From Vibrio marinisediminis (lineage in GTDB: Bacteria > Pseudomonadota > Gammaproteobacteria > Enterobacterales > Vibrionaceae): DNA of 64,000 nucleotides. Location: positions 310,001 through 374,000 of the forward strand of contig NZ_JACFYF010000001.1 of NCBI RefSeq assembly GCF_014050145.1, in the 5' to 3' direction. Within the stretch, counting starts at the first letter, position 1; each line of letters begins with the position of its first letter. The notes under the pieces were generated by a model that did no database searches, had not been told where the DNA came from, and saw only the letters and a list, made by a program, of their open reading frames with translations. A program made the position numbers and the translations under genes. This document shows positions 8,750 to 16,458 of the stretch, in pieces.

Positions 8750-9235
8750 GTGACCATGTACTCATTTAATAAACAGTCCACAAGTCGAAAGAGTCACATT
8801 CACTTCTCCTTTCTTCACCTTGTTTTTCTGTGCTGTGTGAGCGCAGTTTTGGGGGCATTTTCAATTCTGATCTATTCAAGCTACCAACAGTATATCGCAC
8901 CGAATAATGTCTATGGACGCTGGCTAGAGGTTGGCACCGCTTCTTACAACCGTTCTTCAATTGAATTCAATCAAAATGGTGTTTTTCGTAATCAGCGAAT
9001 GGTCGCAACGCAGTTTGAATTTGATGGCCAACAAATCCATGTTGAAACAGGATCTGGCATCTCCATCTATCAATTAACACGGGCTAAGGACACACCTCAA
9101 TTAAAGCGAATCCAACCCAATAGCCCAACTCAACGTTTTGTAAAGCAAGGTTACGAGCACTTAATTGACATGGAAGCTGTTGGTATCGCAAAACAGCGCC
9201 GAGCTGCACTCGCTAACCACTTCAATGAAAAGTAA
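8750..9235 (+). CDS. Membrane-anchored DUF2850-like protein
   Basis: This 161-residue protein has one transmembrane helix (about 20-45) and a periplasmic C-terminal domain containing NVYGRWLEVGT, which recalls the DUF2850 family of vibrios. Function is unknown. The start chosen is GTG at 8750, because GGAG at 8737-8740 is nine bases upstream; an in-frame ATG at 8756 is the alternative but would be 15 bases from the Shine-Dalgarno. Confidence 0.65.
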   Translation: MTMYSFNKQSTSRKSHIHFSFLHLVFLCCVSAVLGAFSILIYSSYQQYIAPNNVYGRWLEVGTASYNRSSIEFNQNGVFRNQRMVATQFEFDGQQIHVETGSGISIYQLTRAKDTPQLKRIQPNSPTQRFVKQGYEHLIDMEAVGIAKQRRAALANHFNEK

Positions 9236-9352
9236 CCTCGACGCTAAATACTCCCTCAATCTAAGTGTTTTCGCATTGTTATTGAATGTATATACTCATG
9301 TAGCAAATTGCTTAAGTGACCACACTTATCATCTCACTTTAGAACTCTAACA

Positions 9353-10450
9353 ATGAATGAACTAAAATCTCTTCTCCCTAATAGTTGGGAGTCTTTTTAT
9401 CAACAACTCGATTCCAATGTGCTGCTTCTCACCGCTATCAGCTTAGTCGCTTGGCTTGTTTGGCGTGTAGTTTACGGTCGTCTCGAAGTGTTAGTTGCTC
9501 GTACTGCTATTCACTGGGATAACTTAACCCTTCATGCATTGAAAACACCAATTAGCACACTTATTTGGTGTTGGCCAGCTACCATTTCTCTTGGCTTCTT
9601 ACTTCAGCAGCAGATGGGCACTAAATTAGATTGGTTAAGCACAGTCAAACTCATTTTGGTTATTGCCATATTTATCTGGTTTACGATGCGACTGATCAAT
9701 AATGTTGAAGAGTATGTGTTGCAACAAAAAAAACGTGACGAAACAACTGTCCAAGCGGTAGCCAAAGTTGCACGACTGTTTTTCCTCACCATTGGTGCGC
9801 TGACCATAATGCAGGCATTTGGGCTAAGCCTTTCAGGCTTACTGACGTTTGGTGGCGTCGGTGGACTGATTGTCGGTTTGGCGGCGAAAGATCTGCTTTC
9901 CAATTTCTTTGGTGGCATGATGATCTACTTTGATCGTCCGTTTAAAGTTGGCGACTGGATTCGCTCTCCCGATCGTCAAATTGAAGGTACCGTCGAACGT
10001 ATTGGGTGGCGAATGACCATCATAAGAACCTTCGATAAACGCCCTTTATATGTTCCAAACTCAGTATTTAGCAATATTGTTGTTGAAAACCCATCACGTA
10101 TGCTCAATCGCCGCATCTATGAAACCGTTGGATTACGCTATGAAGACGGCGCTAAAGTAGAACAAATCGCACAGCAAATTAGAGACATGTTGGAACATCA
10201 CGCTGATATCGATGCTAAGCAAACACTCATTGTTAACTTGAATGGCTTTGGGCCGTCTTCTTTAAATTTGATGGTTTACACCTTTACCAAAACGGTCAAT
10301 TGGATTCGCTACCAAGAAGTGAAACAAGATGTGCTGTTAAAAATCATGACCATCGTGAGTGAAAATGGCGCTGATATCGCCTTCCCTACTCAAACCATAA
10401 AAATCGATCCCACAAGTGCGGGAGAGATTCCAATTCTTGCTCATCAATAG
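9353..10450 (+). CDS. MscS-family mechanosensitive channel (YnaI-like)
   Basis: This 365-residue protein has four or five transmembrane helices (first about 22-40) and the conserved pore-lining helix plus beta domain (GVGGLIVGLAAKDLLSNFFG at about 165-184, then DRPFKVGDWI). Length and topology are closer to E. coli YnaI (MscM type) than to MscS (286 residues). It should act as an osmotic safety valve in the inner membrane. It is followed by a strong terminator. Confidence 0.9.
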   Translation: MNELKSLLPNSWESFYQQLDSNVLLLTAISLVAWLVWRVVYGRLEVLVARTAIHWDNLTLHALKTPISTLIWCWPATISLGFLLQQQMGTKLDWLSTVKLILVIAIFIWFTMRLINNVEEYVLQQKKRDETTVQAVAKVARLFFLTIGALTIMQAFGLSLSGLLTFGGVGGLIVGLAAKDLLSNFFGGMMIYFDRPFKVGDWIRSPDRQIEGTVERIGWRMTIIRTFDKRPLYVPNSVFSNIVVENPSRMLNRRIYETVGLRYEDGAKVEQIAQQIRDMLEHHADIDAKQTLIVNLNGFGPSSLNLMVYTFTKTVNWIRYQEVKQDVLLKIMTIVSENGADIAFPTQTIKIDPTSAGEIPILAHQ

Positions 10451-10453
10451 ACA

Positions 10454-10486
10454 ACAAAGCCTTCCCTTGGAAGGCTTTGTTTTTTT
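10454..10486. terminator. Strong rho-independent terminator
   Basis: A 12-bp stem (ACAAAGCCTTCC / GGAAGGCTTTGT) has a 3-base loop followed by seven T residues on the plus strand. It sits between the MscS-like gene and the convergent outer-membrane gene. Confidence 0.9.
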
Positions 10487-10494
10487 ACCCTATA

Positions 10495-11028
10495 TTAAAA
10501 CTGATAGCCAACTGTAAAGGCTAGTTGAGTCATATCATAAGAAAGCACAGCATCCTCAACTTCAAATAAGTCATAACTCAAATCAAGATACACATTGACG
10601 CTCGACGTATAGCGAGCCCCAATTCCATAATAGAACTGACTTGATGAAAAGCGACTTCCTCCTAGCAAGTTTGACTCTTCACTATAGCCAGAAAAGCCTA
10701 ATGTCACATATGGTTTGAATACACCAATTGGACTCTCAACAGGGTAGCCTAAATCAAAACCACCTTTAACGGTACTACCTTCATAGCTAACATTAGTCGA
10801 GCCAATATCCCCTTCATTCTGTTCGTAACTTAGCTTAATACCAACGTAAGGGTTAACATCATAACCTAGCTCTACTTTGAATCCTGTACCGTAATCATCA
10901 GAATTTGAAAGTACTTCTATATCGGTTTCAGAGTACCCAACTCCTAAGCGAAAAGCATTTGATTCACTCGCTACAACTGGTGCGCTCACTGCGGTAATAA
11001 TAGCGAGCAATAAAATATTACGTCTCAT
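10495..11028 (-). CDS. Small outer-membrane beta-barrel protein
   Basis: This 177-residue precursor has a signal peptide (about 1-20, cleavage near VVAS/ES), alternating amphipathic strands, and ends in GYQF; the terminal phenylalanine is the signature recognised by the BAM machinery. The size fits an eight-stranded OmpA/OmpX/OmpW-like barrel. It is divergent from a TetR regulator 291 bases away, whose operators lie in the shared region, so TetR control is plausible. Ligand and role are unknown. Confidence 0.8.
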   Translation of the reverse strand: MRRNILLLAIITAVSAPVVASESNAFRLGVGYSETDIEVLSNSDDYGTGFKVELGYDVNPYVGIKLSYEQNEGDIGSTNVSYEGSTVKGGFDLGYPVESPIGVFKPYVTLGFSGYSEESNLLGGSRFSSSQFYYGIGARYTSSVNVYLDLSYDLFEVEDAVLSYDMTQLAFTVGYQF

Positions 11029-11236
11029 ACTTCCTCCATATAGTATGAGGGAAGGCTATCAATCCAACATATACACATCAATGCATATTAATGCTTTAGT
11101 TTATTTTGTATGAGTGACTACAACTAAAGTCCAGCCAAATCTACAAGCTTTACATTGCAACATATGGTAAAGGTTAATTTCCTTGTAGAGCAGTATGTTG
11201 TGTATGCTCATTTTTATGACCTATTCGCTATCTTAA

Positions 11237-11260
11237 AAAGTAAACGATGGTGTATACTTT
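11237..11260. promoter_or_regulatory. TetR-type operator 1 (imperfect palindrome)
   Basis: AAAGTAAAC and GTATACTTT form an imperfect 24-bp palindrome 60 bases upstream of the tetR-type ATG. It shares the AGTA-AC half-site with the second palindrome downstream. TetR-family regulators normally bind such sites in front of their own gene. Confidence 0.5.
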
Positions 11261-11278
11261 AGTAACCTGACAATAAAT

Positions 11279-11298
11279 AGTAAACACAGTCGTTTACT
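11279..11298. promoter_or_regulatory. TetR-type operator 2 (perfect 7-6-7 palindrome)
   Basis: AGTAAAC-(6)-GTTTACT is a perfect 7-bp inverted repeat, 22 bases before the regulator start codon. In addition the outer half-sites of operators 1 and 2 (AAAAGTAAACGA at 11236-11247 and TCGTTTACTTTT at 11290-11301) form a 12-bp inverted repeat. The position suggests autorepression. Confidence 0.6.
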
Positions 11299-11319
11299 TT
11301 TAAATAGTGAAACCGAGCA

Positions 11320-11928
11320 ATGGTAAAGATCAGCGATATAAAACAAGAAGATATTATCAACTCTGCCATTCTAGTTTTTTCTCAAAAAGGCTTTGAACAA
11401 GCGAGTATGGAAGGTATTTCGAAGCAAGCTGGGGTTTCTAAACGCACCCTATACAAATACTATCCAAATAAAGAGTCTCTATTTGAGGTTATTGTAGACA
11501 AACTCCTCTGCCGGTTTGATGAGCACACCACACCAAAATTTGAACCGTCGGTGCCTATAGTGGACCAACTAACAGAGCTTACGCTTAAACAGCTTTGCTA
11601 TATCAATACTGAGGATTTTCAGGTAACTGCTCGCATGGTGATGGGAGAGTGTATTCGCAGCCAAAATGCCTCTAAAATGCTGATGAGTAAATTTGGTGCC
11701 ATCGAAGACAGTTACGGATTGCATAATTGGATTAGACAGGGAATAGAAGCAAACTATCTTGAAGTGGATAATATTTCTTTAACTGTCGAACAATATATTG
11801 GCAGTATCAAAGCCGTAGTCTTTTGGCCTCAACTTCTGGCGCACCAAACACCACCGAGCTGCGATGAAGTAAAAATTGCGGTAGAGCAAGCGGTTAAAGG
11901 ATTTGTTGCGACTTACGCTGTTAATTAA
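11320..11928 (+). CDS. TetR/AcrR-family transcriptional regulator
   Basis: This 202-residue protein has a TetR_N helix-turn-helix (about 10-56; MEGISKQAGVSKRTLYKYYPNK core) and a helical ligand-binding domain resembling the AefR-like C-terminal family. It probably represses its own promoter and possibly the divergent outer-membrane protein through the two palindromes upstream. The inducer is unknown. Confidence 0.9.
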   Translation: MVKISDIKQEDIINSAILVFSQKGFEQASMEGISKQAGVSKRTLYKYYPNKESLFEVIVDKLLCRFDEHTTPKFEPSVPIVDQLTELTLKQLCYINTEDFQVTARMVMGECIRSQNASKMLMSKFGAIEDSYGLHNWIRQGIEANYLEVDNISLTVEQYIGSIKAVVFWPQLLAHQTPPSCDEVKIAVEQAVKGFVATYAVN

Positions 11929-11980
11929 TTATGTGTACATCTATGGGTCGCTGCTGCTGATAACTAACCCAAACAGGAAA

Positions 11981-12039
11981 TTCACATCGCTGTGAATACA
12001 ATACAACCAAAACAACGAAACATTGGTTGTTATTGTATT
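11981..12039. terminator. Two tandem hairpins between convergent genes
   Basis: TTCACA/TGTGAA (11981-11996) is directly followed by a long stem with arms at 11995-12010 and 12023-12039 (TTGGTTGT on the 3' side; one bulge). It lies between the TetR gene and the convergent VOC gene and probably terminates both, although neither strand has a long T run. Confidence 0.45.
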
Positions 12040-12050
12040 CCTATTTCCTC

Positions 12051-12473
12051 TCACCTATTGCGTAACGCAATAGGGTGATCTGGGTTAAGCTGCAGCAAAT
12101 CCCAAAGGTTGCCGTATAAATCTTCAAAGACAGCCACAGTGCCATAGTCCGCTTCAACTGGCTCTCTAACAAAATGGATACCAATTGAAAGCATGCGTTG
12201 GTAGTCTCTCCAGAAATCATCTGTATTTAAAAATAGAAATACACGCCCGCCAGTTTGATTACCGATAAAATCATGTTGCTGTGGCTTCGAGGCTTTAGCA
12301 AGAAGCAATGCCACACCACTAGAGCCTGGCGGCGCAATGACTACCCATCGTTTATCTTGCTCTGCTTGATATGTATCTTCTAGTAAATCAAATTTCAGCT
12401 TATTCACATAAAAATCTAAAGCTTCATCATAATCACGTACAACCAAAGCAATATGGACTATAGACTGTTTCAT
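12051..12473 (-). CDS. VOC (glyoxalase/bleomycin-resistance) superfamily protein
   Basis: This 140-residue protein has the paired beta-alpha-beta-beta-beta modules of the vicinal oxygen chelate fold. Candidate metal ligands are H7 near the N-terminus, a histidine/glutamate in the middle and E132-type residues before the C-terminal YGNLWDLLQ segment. VOC members include glyoxalases, dioxygenases and drug-binding proteins; the substrate here cannot be assigned. It follows the GNAT gene by 15 bases, indicating an operon. Confidence 0.82.
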   Translation of the reverse strand: MKQSIVHIALVVRDYDEALDFYVNKLKFDLLEDTYQAEQDKRWVVIAPPGSSGVALLLAKASKPQQHDFIGNQTGGRVFLFLNTDDFWRDYQRMLSIGIHFVREPVEADYGTVAVFEDLYGNLWDLLQLNPDHPIALRNR

Positions 12474-12488
12474 TGCTGACTCACTTGT

Positions 12489-13004
12489 TTATGGCGATGA
12501 ATTATATTGGTAAACGAAATCAGAATAGTTCTTTCCATTAATCTCGAATGCCTCAGGCACAATGTTAATTAACTTGAAACCACACTTGACTAATACGCGT
12601 TCAGAGGCGGCATTCCCTTCGGTAACAACCGCTTTGAATTGGTGGATACTGTGCTCGGAAATCGCCCATTTAAGCAACGCATTAAGCGACTCTGTAGCAT
12701 ATTGATTGCCGTAATATTGCGGCAAAAATAGATAACCGACTTGTGCAATATCGTCCTCATATAAGAACCCTGTGATTCCAACGGGAAGATTGTTCGCTTT
12801 ATTGATGACCACAAGACAAAGCCACGAACTGACGTCTTTAGTCCAATGGTTTAAGCGTGCCTGAAACTTCGCTTGAATCTCCTCAATTGAAGGAGGATCG
12901 AAACAGAGTGACGTCACCTCAAGGTCGGTATGTAAGTTGTAGAAAAGTTGCCAATGCTGTTCTGTCATCGGTACTAACTTCAGCCTAGCGGTTGTGATTT
13001 CCAT
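12489..13004 (-). CDS. GNAT-family N-acetyltransferase (RimJ/RimL type)
   Basis: This 171-residue protein begins with TARLKLVPM and contains QYYGNQYATESLNALLKWA (acetyl-CoA pyrophosphate loop region, about 97-115) and NAASERVLVKCGF (about 132-144), all typical of the Acetyltransf_3 group. It transfers acetyl from acetyl-CoA to an amine; the substrate is unknown. It lies 15 bases upstream of the VOC gene and 51 bases downstream of the oxidoreductase gene, in one minus-strand run. Confidence 0.87.
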   Translation of the reverse strand: MEITTARLKLVPMTEQHWQLFYNLHTDLEVTSLCFDPPSIEEIQAKFQARLNHWTKDVSSWLCLVVINKANNLPVGITGFLYEDDIAQVGYLFLPQYYGNQYATESLNALLKWAISEHSIHQFKAVVTEGNAASERVLVKCGFKLINIVPEAFEINGKNYSDFVYQYNSSP

Positions 13005-13055
13005 TTCCTAACCACTCCACTATTTCCAACGTTGCACGTAGCAAATTAAATCCAT

Positions 13056-13637
13056 TTAAAACTCCGCTTTAATCTTATTAATGAAGTTCTCAACTCTTTC
13101 TCTTGTTACATTTTCACTCTTATATAACGACAACATCTTAAATTTGCATCGCTTTGTGCAAGCGCCGAGTAGTGCTATTTTTAATACTCTATTTACTGGC
13201 TTCCAAAGAATAAAAGTATCGACCCACCACGGCGAGCCTAAAGTGGTGATCACTTTTACTTCTTTTAAATTATCGAGTCGTGGTTGAATAGCACCAAGAT
13301 CAGAAGCATGATCGTAAGCATGACCAGGCGCCCAGACTCGATCAAACCAGCCTTTTAATATGGCAGGAAAGCCGAACCACCAAGTTGGAAACACCAAAAC
13401 TAAAGACTCTGCTTGTTTGAGCTCTGTGATGCGCTGCGCTACCTGGTTTTGATCAAACTGATCAGCATAATAACTCTGCCTCTCAGATTGGCTTAAGCTT
13501 GCTTCAAACTCTTGTTGATACAAGTCAAGCAAAGTGACCTCATACCCTTTCGCTTCAAGATGCTTTACGGTTTCATTACATAGGTGATGACAGAGGCTCT
13601 TGGGAACCGGATGCGCTACTACCACCAAGCATTTCAT
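13056..13637 (-). CDS. Flavodoxin-fold NAD(P)H-dependent oxidoreductase
   Basis: This 193-residue protein opens with KCLVVVAHPVPKSLCHHL, the FMN/FAD phosphate-binding start of the NQO1/MdaB/KefF-like family, and has the PTWWFGFPAILKGWFDRVWAPGHAY segment typical of the Flavodoxin_2 domain. It should reduce quinones or other electrophiles with two electrons from NAD(P)H. With the GNAT and VOC genes downstream it may form a small detoxification operon. Confidence 0.87.
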   Translation of the reverse strand: MKCLVVVAHPVPKSLCHHLCNETVKHLEAKGYEVTLLDLYQQEFEASLSQSERQSYYADQFDQNQVAQRITELKQAESLVLVFPTWWFGFPAILKGWFDRVWAPGHAYDHASDLGAIQPRLDNLKEVKVITTLGSPWWVDTFILWKPVNRVLKIALLGACTKRCKFKMLSLYKSENVTRERVENFINKIKAEF

Positions 13638-13736
13638 AAATCGTCCTTAATTTTCTATGCTGTTTATTAATTCAACATAGTGCCTAAAGATTCAAGTCAA
13701 CTCAACAGTAATGTAGCGCCCGTTTCACTAAGATTT

Positions 13737-13964
13737 TTAGGAAAAGGTATTGATATATAACGCTTCTACCTTATCGCGTGCCCACTGTGTTTTACGTAAG
13801 AACTTAAGTGACGACTTAATTGAAGGGTCATTTGTAAAACAGTTAACTCTGATTTCATTATGTAAACCTACCCAGCCATAGTGTTCGACCAAACGTGTCA
13901 CTATTTTCTCTAGAGAAAGACCATGAAGCGGGTTATTGGGTTGATCTTGTTTCATGAAACTCAT
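13737..13964 (-). CDS. VF530-family (DUF2132) small DNA-binding-type protein
   Basis: This 75-residue protein contains [20 protein letters not shown] and [19 protein letters not shown], the hallmark of the VF530 family named after a Vibrio fischeri protein whose fold suggests DNA binding. The start at 13964 has AGGA five bases upstream; an in-frame ATG three codons later is possible. It is separated from the oxidoreductase gene by 99 bases. Confidence 0.85.
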   Translation of the reverse strand: MSFMKQDQPNNPLHGLSLEKIVTRLVEHYGWVGLHNEIRVNCFTNDPSIKSSLKFLRKTQWARDKVEALYINTFS

Positions 13965-14082
13965 ATTCCTAATGCAAATCAGTGGTGAATTCGTCGCTCG
14001 GTGCGACTCTTAATCAAGCATTTTAACAAGGTCCACAACGTTTACCTAACTAAACAAGCTTATGTTGATTCTAGATGTAAAA

Positions 14083-14104
14083 AAGCCTAGCGGTTGCTAG
14101 GCTT
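14083..14104 (-). terminator. Rho-independent terminator for the 5'-nucleotidase gene
   Basis: A 9-bp stem (AAGCCTAGC / GCTAGGCTT) with a 4-base loop is followed on the minus strand by six T residues, 26 bases after the stop. Confidence 0.9.
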
Positions 14105-14129
14105 AAGTTGGTTTAGCTCAAGACTAAAA

Positions 14130-16037
14130 TTACTTATTTAACGCATCTATCAGAATCAACTCACGTTGTAAGTCAATGCTTTCTGCTTCGTTAGCTTTGG
14201 TGAGTTTCTCTTTTCTCAGTGAAATTGCACTTTGCATCGCCTTCTCACTATCAAATAACAAACCTTGTACGTTTATAGAAGCAATATTGGTATAACGACC
14301 ATCATCACTCATCGGCACATCAATCTCACCAGCATTAATCAGGCTCTTTACAATGTCACGCTGCACGGCATAACTGTCATCCATACCCGCCAATTTCCAG
14401 CGCTGCATTGCTTTACCTTGGTAGACGCCTTGCTTCTCTTCCGTTAGATATTTGATGGTCAAGTTACGAATAGTACCGGCATCTTCGCCATACTCCACTT
14501 CAGTATCGAACAGAACAGGGAAATCACGCCCTTCTAACACTCCACCTTTTTTGGTTAAATGCCCCATGCGGTAGCTATTCATACCAAGACGAATATTGCT
14601 TTCATCTGTTATCTTAATCCCGTCAGCAAACTGAAGATCCGTAATACGCTCACCTTTTGGCTTGGTCAAATCAATGGTATAAGTCACACCAGAGAAGAAG
14701 TCATTCGTTGAGTATTTAGATGCGCGGCGGATAGGGTCAAAACTGTAAGTAACATCACCTGGCTCTACTGAGTTAAAGTAGGCTGCCGACCACTCCATAT
14801 ACGTTTTCAGTTCTTTACCCGTCATTTGATAAACAGTGATTTCACCGCCAGCGTATTGATAGTTATAAGCGATATCTTTTGCTTTAATCGGTCCGACATC
14901 CAACTCGGCATTGTCATTATCAATCTGCAAAGCAATCACATTTGCCTTAGGAGCATAAAAGAAGCTGGCTTCTTGGAATAGAGCGCTGATGCCGGTATCT
15001 TGAATATGAACTTGTGGGATGCCTCGGATTTCATTTTCTGGCACTAAGTCGATCCCTTTCAGTTCCGCAACTGCACGATTTGCCATTTCACGCAAACGTT
15101 TATGATACGGCTGATACAACTTATCCATCTCTAGATCAGATTCTATCCCTTTAATCTTATAGGTATAGCTGTCCTTATTAACAAGACTGAATTTGCCATC
15201 ACGCTCTTCAAACTGAAGGTCAACACGAGACAATGCTCTACCGTACTTATCAGGTTCGGTAATAATCACGCCATTGACCACGGCTTTATCGATACGGGTA
15301 TGCATGTGCCCAGCAACAATAGCATCTAGCTCTGGGTTTGCATTGGCAATATCACGTACCCCTGTGTTTGCAATATCGTTTTCATTATCTAAACCCATGT
15401 GAGCAACTAAAACGATAGCATCCACTTTATCGTCAATTTGCTTAATGATCTTTTTCACTTCCAGTGACGGGTTAGTAAAAGTCACACCATTTAAGCGATT
15501 CGTCCCTTCAGCAAAAACTTGGGTCATCGGCGTATCCATACCAATCACACCGACTTTGATACCGTCGCGCTCAATAATGGTATAACCCGGTAAAAATGGA
15601 TTACCATCAGCACGTTTGATGTTGCCACCAAGAGATTGTCCTTTAAATTGGCTCAAAGAACGATCAAGTACACCTAAACCAAAATCAAATTCATGGTTAC
15701 CAAGTACCCAGACATCGTATTTCATTTGGTTGAAACCCAGCATCATCGGATCTACGGGTTCTTCTTTAAATGTCTCAACAAAATTGCCTTGAATGGTATC
15801 TCCCGCATCAACCAAAATAATGTTTGGTTGCTCTTGGCGAATATCCGCAACCTTTGTCGCAATTTGGCTTAAGCTACCACGCATATTGAGCTTATCCGCA
15901 GCGTAGTCCCATGCCATAAAGTGACCATGCAGATCAGAGGTACCAAGAATGGTAACCTGATGCATATCACCATCAGCAGCAAAGGTCGGAAAAGCTAGGG
16001 AAAGTAGGATAGCGCTAGATAAGAGATTTTTTTTCAT
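14130..16037 (-). CDS. Periplasmic 5'-nucleotidase/cyclic phosphodiesterase family protein
   Basis: This 635-residue precursor has a signal peptide (about 1-20, AFPTFA cleavage) followed by a calcineurin-like metallophosphatase domain with all dimetal motifs: SDLHGH (34-39), DAGDTIQGN, GNHEFDFG and GHMHTRID. The C-terminal half is a 5_nucleotid_C substrate domain. It resembles both UshA-like nucleotidases and CpdB-like 2',3'-cyclic phosphodiesterases; which substrate dominates cannot be told. It should scavenge phosphate and nucleosides in the periplasm. It occupies the place beside intIA where the first integron cassette would be expected. Confidence 0.87.
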   Translation of the reverse strand: MKKNLLSSAILLSLAFPTFAADGDMHQVTILGTSDLHGHFMAWDYAADKLNMRGSLSQIATKVADIRQEQPNIILVDAGDTIQGNFVETFKEEPVDPMMLGFNQMKYDVWVLGNHEFDFGLGVLDRSLSQFKGQSLGGNIKRADGNPFLPGYTIIERDGIKVGVIGMDTPMTQVFAEGTNRLNGVTFTNPSLEVKKIIKQIDDKVDAIVLVAHMGLDNENDIANTGVRDIANANPELDAIVAGHMHTRIDKAVVNGVIITEPDKYGRALSRVDLQFEERDGKFSLVNKDSYTYKIKGIESDLEMDKLYQPYHKRLREMANRAVAELKGIDLVPENEIRGIPQVHIQDTGISALFQEASFFYAPKANVIALQIDNDNAELDVGPIKAKDIAYNYQYAGGEITVYQMTGKELKTYMEWSAAYFNSVEPGDVTYSFDPIRRASKYSTNDFFSGVTYTIDLTKPKGERITDLQFADGIKITDESNIRLGMNSYRMGHLTKKGGVLEGRDFPVLFDTEVEYGEDAGTIRNLTIKYLTEEKQGVYQGKAMQRWKLAGMDDSYAVQRDIVKSLINAGEIDVPMSDDGRYTNIASINVQGLLFDSEKAMQSAISLRKEKLTKANEAESIDLQRELILIDALNK

Positions 16038-16431
16038 TGTTGCTCTTCGTCTGGTTATAAATAGATCATGCGCATACTATTGAACATCACAACGATCTAA
16101 CGTGATCCTTATCGAATATCCCTTCTTTTTAATGCATTGATTTCAGTATAAATGCGATATAGATCTAGTTAAATACAAATTAAGTCTCTACTTTCTGTCA
16201 GATTATTCCCAACTAGCCACTAAATTTAACTTCAGGAGCAGAATATCAATCTGCAAATTAAAGGGATTTCATAGACGAGCAATTTCGATTTCTTGCCATT
16301 AGTTGCCACTGCTACCATATGTCACAAATATAGATGAAACCCTACTCTTCTCAGTATGAAGTTTTGCCTACCAACTTGGGTTTCACACGGACTAAGATCG
16401 ACAATTTGTAGAACTGACTTACTCTTTACTC
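16038..16431. other. Intergenic region upstream of the integron integrase (no cassette array)
   Basis: About 420 bases separate the 5'-nucleotidase gene from intIA. In vibrios this side of intIA carries attI and then gene cassettes. I find no attC-like paired core sites here or further left. The only core-like heptamers are GTTAAAT (16168-16174, fits GTTRRRY) and its exact inverse ATTTAAC (16224-16230, fits RYYYAAC). Because the stretch is AT-rich this pair may be chance, but it is the best attI candidate. Confidence 0.3.
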
Positions 16432-16447
16432 ATGTATATATAACCAG
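16432..16447 (+). promoter_or_regulatory. LexA-box-like sequence upstream of intIA
   Basis: ATGT-(8)-CCAG matches the SOS consensus CTGT-(8)-ACAG at six of eight fixed positions, with the two mismatches symmetric. It ends 11 bases before the intIA start codon. In V. cholerae intIA is known to be repressed by LexA from a box overlapping its promoter, so the position is as expected, but two mismatches lower the confidence. Confidence 0.45.
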
Positions 16448-16458
16448 TACAAATAAAC

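Noticed and set aside
12000-16458. Search for attC (VCR-like) sites between the minus-strand genes left of intIA
   Set aside because: Isolated core-like heptamers occur (for example ACCTAAC at 14044-14050), but no RYYYAAC...GTTRRRY pair with internal complementarity was found by eye.
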